A stretch of DNA of 64,000 nt from Letharia columbiana. Lineage: Eukaryota; Ascomycota; Lecanoromycetes; Lecanorales; Parmeliaceae. The notes below the pieces were generated by a model, which had not been told where the DNA came from, did no database searches, and worked only from the letters and a program-made list of their open reading frames with translations. The position numbers were made by a program, and so were the translations under genes. This document shows, piece by piece, positions 57,241 through 64,000 of this stretch. Where the stretch lies: the NCBI RefSeq assembly GCF_014066305.1, contig NW_023501049.1, positions 62,001 to 126,000 on the forward strand. The letters run 5' to 3'. The stretch's first letter is position 1, and each line of letters begins with the position of its first letter.

Positions 57241-58898
57241 TTAGCAGCCCACAGCCGCCACCTTCGCTCCGATTAGCCCCACGTCTTTCCCTCCCCCCCT
57301 CGATGGTAACTCCAATCTATCAGATACAATCTTTGCACCGAGACTCTCCACCCATAGCCTTCCAAGGAAGACCCCTGTCCCAAATTCTGTTGCCCACTGC
57401 TCTATCGTTCTCTTCGAGCTGTTCGATGTGACAGGATCCTGCATATAGTTTGATGCAACCCATTTCCCAACTGGAAGGATGATGTATTCGTACTTTGTCT
57501 CCCATATGCGACTAGCATCAGAGCGATACTTGGTACGATCGGCCTGTGAAAGGTGATAGCCGCACTATTATGTTGCGTCAGCGCCGTTCTTCCAGCAATC
57601 AGCTGGAGACCACATACCTTCACAACAACTCCATACGGCTCTCTGAGCCTCTCGATAGCCAAGCTTCTGACCTTTCGGTCGCTTTCCTTTCGAAGAAAGT
57701 GGAATGTTGGGTGACTGTCCATATCCATGAACGCATACAAGCTTAAGGGGTCATAGTTGAACAGCACTGTTGCAACAACGTCTGCCATTGTGAGATTCTG
57801 TTTGTTCGATGCCTCAGTGAAACCTTTGAGATCTACTACTCGAGGGTAACCACGATTCTTGGCACACGCAGTCAACTTAGGAGAAACCCTCCGGAATTTC
57901 AATGAGGGCCCGTCGGTATAACCCGGTGGGTCGAGCTTTACTTTTGCTCTCTTTCTCTTCGGCTGTTCGTGGTCGCTCTCCTCCTCCGATGAGGGTGATT
58001 CTGGTTCGCCTGTATCGTCGGCTTTGTTTGCTTCATCTTTTTGGTTAGCCTTGCGCTTTGCCGGAGTCTTGTCTGCGCTGCTGGACGGCGCTCCCGTCTT
58101 TGCGTTGGGCTCAGCCTCGAGGACGGCATTTGGACCAGCCCTGCTTTTTGAAGAGCCGTTGGCGAAAGGTGGATAACTTGCGCTTGCCGATTCGTTGCTC
58201 TCCGCAGATGTTGCTGTAGGGAGTAATAATTCGTCCCCCAATTCTGGAGACGTGGTCTTGGAACCCTTTGGCTCAGCCGTATTCTGTCTTTGCGCATGCT
58301 GTTCCTTCTCTGTTAGCCCAGTGTCTAACAGTTGCTGTGCCGAACTCAGCTTTTGCGCAGGCCGCTCTTTTTCTGGTGGTCCACCGTTTCCCTGGCTCTG
58401 CTTCGGTGTAGGCTGCTCTATCTCTGTGGATGCACCATTACTTATCGGCTGGGCTTTCCCTAGCTCCTCCTCTGCCGGACAGGTTTCATTGCTTTCCTTC
58501 GTCCCATTTACCACGCCCAACGCTTGAGCTTTGGGCGGGGCCACAGAGGGCAAGACTGGAAGAGGAGCTGCAGTAAAGGTTATTTGAGCGGTCAAAGCAC
58601 TGCCAGCGGGACCAAGTCTTTGCTCGAGAGCGGCTGTGACTGATGTATTGACCCGAAAATTCAGTGTGCTGATAGTACTCCTAAGACGCTGTTCGACCAA
58701 CGATGTCATACGATTGCCTAGCGACCCTACCGCAGGACCTAGGCGCTTGTCAAGGGCTGCCGAGACAGTGGTCTGGATTTGGGCATCCAAGGTATCGCCT
58801 GTACCGAGACGACGGTCAAGAACAGCAGTGACAGAGGCTTGGATCATAGCTTCGAGTGAAGATATTAAGCTTGGTGCTGAGGCCCCGTTTGGATCCAT
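57241..58898 (-). CDS. unrecognised nuclear-type protein with N-terminal tandem repeats
   Basis: Exons on the minus strand are 58898-57618 and 57543-57241 (527 residues), with a GTATGT...CACAG intron. Residues 15-110 contain four related units of about 22 residues (ASVTAVLDRRLG, TTVSAALDKRLG, SLVEQRLR, TSVTAALEQRLG), likely amphipathic helices. The middle is a long disordered stretch rich in E, S, P and Q with a basic NLS-like cluster (QPKRKRAKVK). The C-terminal 170 residues look folded (SLYAFMDMDSHPTFHFLRKE, then DASRIWETKYEYIILPVGKW across the junction). I know no family for it. The upstream frame stays open to 59060 but lacks ATG, so 58898 is the start chosen. Confidence 0.7.
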
Positions 58899-60183
58899 AA
58901 CGACTAATGGGATGCTGTCTTCAATTGTGCAAACCGTGATGCAAGACCTGACGACTGGTGTGTCAAAGAGTAAAACGTAGATGGTGCAAGCTTTTGGCCT
59001 TGCGGCCTCCCGGGTTTGCAATAGAGTTTGAGCCTTTAGGACTGGTCCGTCGAAGCGCAATATGCGGATAAGACGGTCTTGAGGACAGGTTTGTCGAGAT
59101 AGTACTTTCCTTGCTTCAATCAGAGTCTATCTGTATGCATTGGGGCCCAGACATTTACACTTTGTACGGAGACAGACGTGCAAATAGAGTGCCGACAATT
59201 TAGAGAAAATGTGCCCTCAACGTAAATAACGCCGCTTCTGCCTTGATCAGCGTTCATCCTTGTGACTTAGGATCCATGAACCTACAGTCTGTATGTAGAT
59301 AGACGTGGCGATGACGTGCAACTGACTTTAAGGGAAAGTGTCGATAAACACAGATGGGGTTTGAGGATGAGAAGTGAACTTTGCTCTCAAAACAATTGCT
59401 TGACGGCCTTATCAAGCTGGACTAGACAAGTGACGATGTCCTGAAGATATCAGGAATTCAAACGTCCGGTCAGTAAGGTCAATGCTGATAGTGTTGTAAG
59501 ATAGTGATGAGGGGAGAGGAAAGGACGTAAGTGTGAGAAGGAGAGCTGGTAGTGACGGGGATAGAAGATGAGGAGAAAAGTGAATGTATTAGATTGGAAG
59601 ATAGGAAGGGGAGGGAGTGAATGCGCTAGGGTGGAAGAGCTGACGGTTCAGGAAATATCACACTGGAACACTGAACCACGGCCAAAATCCAATTACATAT
59701 TTAGGTTCTCGCTGCCTTGCCGATAGTTCTCGCTGCACTTGAATAAGAGCCAAGGAAGAGAAGCAATAGATAGCTCAGTGACAAGATGCAGCTTGGGAGT
59801 ACGTTTGAAGTACTTCGAAGAAAAGGCAGGATTTATGGATGTTGGTTAATGAGGACGGTTCGTATTCCTAGCTGCAATGCAATCGCAGGGTAAATGTGTG
59901 CTCAGGTACAAATGGAGCTTGTTAGACCTGCGATGAACCGATCTTACTACCCTGTGCGAACCATTACTCAAGAGCCGAAGCCCCCAAGACCACCTTTTGA
60001 AATCTAAAGAAACGAAGGCCTCCTCAACAAGGATCGTCTCAATCTCAATAGCAGCAGACATCTCACCCTCTACGCACTCGTTGCTCCACCCTCGAAGGTG
60101 ACGCCTTCGCCCTCCATTCGCATTCTGCTCTTGAAGACGAGCGCCCCAAAAGCATGCGCATGTCTCTTAATTTTTCTCTTGTT
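58899..60183. other. no gene recognised
   Basis: 1.3 kb upstream of the repeat-protein gene. Purine-rich sequence (gagggg-type) dominates 59500-59640. Only short open frames are present. Confidence 0.45.
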
Positions 60184-60646
60184 CTACTTACCGTATGGCC
60201 GCCGAGAGACGCCGCCACTACTCCAAGATTTGGGGACCCACTTGCCCCATGGCTTCATTTCGCATGTGAATTGCTTTTTTTCATGGTCTGTTGCAACGAA
60301 TTGCTTGATGAGAGCTTCTTCGTCATACTGTGGAGAGTCGACGATGAGTCCCGTAGCCAAGATCGGGAGAAGTACTACAGGCCAAGCTGGGGTTGAATGA
60401 TAGGGATTGAGGGCCCTTTTCTCAAGCACTCAAAACCCAGCCCAGGGGTCTGGGCACTGGTTCAAGGGCTTCACCGACGGGGATCGAAAGCATCCGCTGA
60501 AGAGACAGTGACTGCTCCGTTGTGAAGCCTGGCATGGCAATGGAAGTAGCTGCCGAGTTGTTGGCTTCAGTGATGGTCCGTTCAGGATAATTAGAATCGA
60601 ACAGGAAGGTCAAGTCTAACCCTTCGGCGTTGAAGGGCTTCTGCAT
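60184..60646 (-). other. possible small gene, minus strand, not recognised
   Basis: An ATG at 60646 opens 74 codons (MQKPFNAEGLDLTFLFDSN at the start). Overlapping its end, another frame (60429-60184) reads WPVVLLPILATGLIVDSPQY, then KQFTCEMKPWGKWVPKSW, with ordinary composition and a GTAAGT donor-like site right after it. The two may be exons of one gene, but no intron in the overlap joins them. The function is unknown. Confidence 0.25.
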
Positions 60647-61019
60647 AGCTGAGCTCCTTGAAGTAGGCCAGTGGAGAGAAGCGAAGAATATTTGATACAG
60701 GATAATGGTTGAGGAGGTAAAGATTGGATCGATGTTTTAGTGAGGTGAACGCAAGACTAAGAAAAGTATGTGCCACTTCCTCTGGTAGTTATGAGCATAG
60801 TATAAACTTGAAACAGACTCGAAAAAGGAGTGGTGAGGCGAAGTAAAGATGTGAAAGTGGAGCGAGACCCAGGTGGAAGTACGAAGTAGTTCCAAGGCTT
60901 CTTGATAGCGGCAACGACTTCATAGCATGTCCACTCGTCGGCGAGGGTGTTAAATCTGCCAATACCATGTGTCTCACTATGCTACGTCATGGTCTCGTAG
61001 ATCATCGAAGCATCCGGCC
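60647..61019. other. intergenic region
   Basis: Only short open frames on both strands. It is the 3' flank of the next minus-strand gene. Confidence 0.4.
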
Positions 61020-61542
61020 TCATCCACGACCCTGGCTTTGGCTCCCAGCCTCGTCGTCGTAGCTGGGTATTATGACGTCCCATTCATCATCCAGATCCAT
61101 TGCAGCCTCCTCGGTTGATTTTGTGAACTTGAAAGCCAGCATAGTCCCATCTTTCAGCCCAGCACCCAATGGACTCTCATTCAAGATGCTACCCTTCTTG
61201 ACACCCTTGCCCTTCGTATCTCCATCCTCAACCTCTGGGATCTTGAGAGCTACCCAACCTTTGCTGGGGTCGTTCTTGTCTCTTGGCACACCAAACTCGA
61301 TGTCTTCCGGACCTGAAGGTAGAGCATTGCCGTTGATGTCCTGAATACCTGTAGCTTTGATTGCATCTAGGAGGTCGCGCTTTATTGATTCGAAGGGTTG
61401 GCTTTGCTGGACGAAGAGGAGGATAGTGGTTTTGTGCTGCTTAAAGCGCAGCGTCCATTGCATACCACCGGGCGTCTTGGCTGGCTAGGGATTTAGAGTC
61501 AGTACTGTGTTGCAAGAGGTTTTGTAGGGTCATTCATACCAT
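61020..61542 (-). CDS. conserved small acidic-tailed protein, function unknown
   Basis: Exons on the minus strand are 61542-61540 and 61484-61020 (155 residues). The first coding exon is only the ATG, followed at once by GTATGA; the acceptor CTAG joins it to PAKTPGGMQWTLRFKQHKTT. The N-terminal 50 residues (TLRFKQHKTTILLFVQQSQP, then a SIKRDLLDAIK segment) have the strand-helix pattern of a ubiquitin-like fold, which is inference. The C-terminus is acidic (AAMDLDDEWDVIIPSYDDE). If the intron were ignored, translation could start at the internal methionine of GGMQW, eight residues shorter. Divergent from the following plus-strand gene with only 202 bases between starts. No enzymatic motif seen. 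Confidence 0.75.
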
Positions 61543-61744
61543 GATGCGTGCTGTGTTGGAGATTGTGAAACTTGACGCGTTTGGTCCAAATAGATGTCGC
61601 CATATCAATAGATCTAGACGCGATTTTCAGCCCTATCAAGTTGGGTGCCAAGCAAATTACTCGATGGTTGATCTAGGTCTTTGGTCAGCTCCCCAACGAG
61701 CAGGGAGAAAGCTCTGGCAGCTACACTATTACAAAGAAAACGGT
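61543..61744. promoter_or_regulatory. compact bidirectional promoter region
   Basis: 202 bases separate the predicted starts of two divergent genes. The plus-strand reading frame is open through most of it with alternative ATGs at 61541 and 61664, so the exact start of the right-hand gene, and therefore the size of this promoter, is uncertain. Confidence 0.5.
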
Positions 61745-62423
61745 ATGGAGAGTAAAGAATTTCCAGTCGACGCTGGTAGCCCACTTAAGTACCGTCCACA
61801 GCCATTCCCATCATACGAGAACCGTCTCTCCATCCCATTCTTCGTCCGCTTCTCAGCAGCCACCGCGGGCGCTGTTCTCACTGGAGCCGCTCTGGGCGTC
61901 TCTCACGGAGGCAAACTAGCAGGCATGCGTTTCCGAGCGGAGAACTCACACCGTTTTCCCGCCACCTCTACGGGATGGTACCTGTACCACAAAAGCAAGA
62001 ATTACCACATCATGCTAGGAGGGATTAAAGAAGGGTTGAAGATGGGCTCCAAGATCGGTTTTTGGACTGGAAGCTTCTTCTTAGTCGAGGAAGCCGTTGA
62101 TGAATGGCGTGGGACGAAAGATTTCCTATCGACTGTCGTAGCTGGAATGACTATTGCTGCGGGTTTCAGTGGACAGCCTTGGAGTGTGTGCTTCTACATT
62201 GTATGACCCAGAGATACCCGGCAACGATGCTGATGGTGCTATGTTAGATGTACTACCCCTGAACACCGCAGCGCGAACCATCCGGATAGGGTTATATGGC
62301 GGCCTGGCGTTTGGGCTGGCACAAGATGCTCTTGGCCTAGCACGAGGCAGGCGGTTGGGCTACGTAGACTTCTTGTTGGGTAGAAACCGAGATACCTCGG
62401 AGCTACAAGAAGTTAAGGGGTGA
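61745..62423 (+). CDS. Tim17/Tim22/Tim23-like mitochondrial membrane protein (TIMMDC1-like)
   Basis: Exons 61745-62183 and 62248-62423 (204 residues), with a GTGTGT donor and TTAG acceptor; the join reads GFSGQPW-NVLPLNTAARTIRI. Membrane helices and glycine-rich segments of the Tim17 fold are visible: FFVRFSAATAGAVLTGAALG, GGIKEGLKMGSKIGFWTGSF, TVVAGMTIAAGFS and GLYGGLAFGLAQDALGLARG. The ending RRLGYVDFLLGR is characteristic of the fungal members resembling the complex I assembly factor TIMMDC1. The role in complex I assembly is inferred from the family. I chose the ATG at 61745 because the residues after it begin the conserved part; upstream ATGs at 61541 and 61664 are in frame. Confidence 0.75.
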
Positions 62424-63196
62424 GAGATCTGAGGGACCTGAGGGATTGTTGGAGGTTTCAGACGAGACCCATGTACCATCGGACAAGGCAAACAGCACAC
62501 CAACGAGATAACGCATCGGAGGGCTAGAATTCAATCACCTGGCTGGCTCCCTGAAACGTATAAAGCACAGCTATGAGCTCAAAAAAAAAGCCCAGAAGTA
62601 GGGACCGGGTCAGCTTAGCTATGCAAGCGGCGACGACACCATCAGCAGGGAGGCTCGCGCCACGACAATACCATTCCAGGCGGCCCACGGCCTCACTCAC
62701 TAGGTACTAGAATATATCGGGCACCCGCCGCCACCGAAATGCCACGTCCTCATAGAGGCTAGACCATCATCAGCACATTATTGTCGATCTCTCCTGCACT
62801 TTGAATGGTTTAGAATCCTCTATTTTGATGGCCTACCATATCATGGAATTATGGTGGCTTCCTGAGATCCTTTTGAGCGATTGGTCTTGAACTCCATAAA
62901 TATGGTACTCACCCTAATCGAATTGATATTAATTACATATCAACGGCCCTTGTGATCACACCGGCGGCATCAGCGTGTTCACAGCGCATTCGCTAGGTCG
63001 AGGAAATGAAAGGCTTGGATTCTTTGCCATGGAAAGGCGATCTTCCGACTGCTGTGTTTCAGCCGCAAGGATGATTCACGAACTTGTTCATCTCCAGATC
63101 CGAATCGTCTCGCCTCGCCTCGACCCCACTCTGTAGATAGCTTTGGGCCACACACTGTTGATGACTAGCCATTGACTGGAGAGTTCAAACGCTAAG
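62424..63196. other. intergenic region
   Basis: No gene recognised. Normal composition, no repeats seen. Confidence 0.45.
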
Positions 63197-63796
63197 TTGA
63201 CCGCCGTTCCAGAAACAGTATTGAGCTTCCACCCTGACAGGCTTGAGTTCTTGAACCCCCGCGTTTTTTCTCCTCCTTTTCTCCTCATCCTCGTTCGATT
63301 CTTTACGTCTCACAAGGACACACAGCCCTTCCGAGAAACCTCGGAAGACAACGAGAGGTATGGAGGGTCTAGGCGTCGTGGTGGCTATCGGGCTCACGAT
63401 CGAAGTGACGAGGCTCATGATGATCCTGGTCCTTGGCCCTCTGGGGGTTCGGTTGGGGGCGGTGGCACGCCACAGGATGATGGCAATTTCCAAGAGCAGG
63501 AAGGACGACTCGTTCCATACACGTTCCCAATGCTACAGCCAGATCACGCGCTATTTCTTGTCAGGACTTTCAACGTCCGCACGAGCAAGATCAAGCAATG
63601 TTGTGAAGAAAATTACATCCGCATGGATAAATCAAAAAACTTTAAGACCAACATCGATCCACTTCTAAGCACCCTGATGAGCAAGGACCGCGATACCTAC
63701 CACCAAGCAGTCAAGAAGTTGAAGGACGAGAACGAAATCAAAAGCCTCATGCCATGGGGCCCTAGCAGTTCGATCGCGGCTACGAGGCAGGGCTAG
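63197..63796 (+). CDS. hypothetical protein, 5' end not identified
   Basis: An open plus-strand frame with coding character from about 63300: an arginine/glycine-rich segment (YGGSRRRGGYRAHDRSDEA), a glycine run (SGGSVGGGGTPQDDG) and a folded-looking part (FPMLQPDHALFLVRTFNVRT, then MDKSKNFKTNIDPLLSTLMS). The first in-frame ATG is only at 63530, inside the coding-like part, so an upstream exon is expected. The frame stops at 63796, but the next frame remains coding-like to the TAG at 63949-63951 (ending KDLSPYHKSTT), so the stop may reflect a one-base loss near 63770. I do not recognise the family. Confidence 0.4.
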   Translation: MTAVPETVLSFHPDRLEFLNPRVFSPPFLLILVRFFTSHKDTQPFRETSEDNERYGGSRRRGGYRAHDRSDEAHDDPGPWPSGGSVGGGGTPQDDGNFQEQEGRLVPYTFPMLQPDHALFLVRTFNVRTSKIKQCCEENYIRMDKSKNFKTNIDPLLSTLMSKDRDTYHQAVKKLKDENEIKSLMPWGPSSSIAATRQG

Positions 63797-64000
63797 CTAG
63801 TGTGCGTCGTGACCACAAGACTAAGGGCGGGCAGTCTGACCCGCGTGCTGTGCGCAAACAAGTCAACCACACGAGCTACGCTCATGGGCCGAGTAGGCAC
63901 GAGCCTTTGCGGCAGAAAGACTTGTCACCCTATCACAAATCCACCACCTAGGTTCAGACGCGGAGGTCGAGGTTATCACATATTATGAAGAAAAAAATGT
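63797..64000 (+). other. possible 3' continuation of the last gene
   Basis: In the frame one base off from the preceding coding frame, the sequence reads VRRDHKTKGGQSDPRAVRKQ and stays open to 63951. It looks like a coding tail in the wrong frame. The last 50 bases are non-coding. Confidence 0.3.

Overview
This window is nuclear DNA of a filamentous ascomycete (Pezizomycotina). The evidence is short 5' GT...AG introns of about 55-100 bases, a PTH11-type membrane receptor, a Zn(II)2Cys6 regulator with the fungal-specific domain, an NRPS-like adenylating enzyme, fungal Copia and pogo transposons, and a very strong repeat-induced point mutation (RIP) pattern. I cannot fix the class; Dothideomycetes or Leotiomycetes would both fit. 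All exon structures are my own reading of splice sites and frame, with no transcript support.

Layout. Bases 1-11566 are an AT-rich, gene-free transposon block almost lacking CA/TG dinucleotides. It holds two tandem RIP-killed pogo/Fot1-like transposase copies (about 1.6-4.5 kb, plus strand), a suspicious homopolymer-rich patch (5.2-6.1 kb) and a RIP-killed Ty1/copia retrotransposon on the minus strand (6.1-11.57 kb). Composition changes abruptly at 11566. Next come an intact six-exon PTH11-type gene (12.1-13.7 kb) and about 9 kb of unrecognised, apparently decayed sequence (13.7-22.9 kb).

From 22.9 kb the DNA is an ordinary gene-rich housekeeping region. In order it carries a PSMA-like M28 peptidase (-), an F-box protein (+), a 62-residue membrane/coil protein (-), a mitochondrial BAX-inhibitor-family protein (-), a protein joining two cyclic-nucleotide-binding domains to an F-box and leucine-rich repeats (-), the SLX4 nuclease scaffold (+), the KEOPS subunit CGI121 (-), a secreted thaumatin-like protein (+) and a Zn2Cys6 transcription factor (-).

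Bases 44.7-52.4 kb are again accessory: a broken MFS transporter and a frameshifted NRPS-like adenylation gene next to the transcription factor look like the relic of a secondary-metabolite locus. The last part (52.4-64 kb) returns to conserved genes: methionine sulfoxide reductase A (-), a kinesin-8 (-), a nuclear protein with N-terminal tandem repeats (-), a divergent pair made of a small acidic protein whose first coding exon is only the ATG (-) and a Tim17/22/23-like membrane protein (+), and an unrecognised gene near the right edge (+).

Functional links are limited, because most genes are independent housekeeping functions: DNA repair (SLX4), tRNA modification (CGI121), ubiquitin-ligase adaptors (two F-box proteins), mitochondrial membrane proteins, oxidative repair (MsrA) and microtubule dynamics (kinesin-8).
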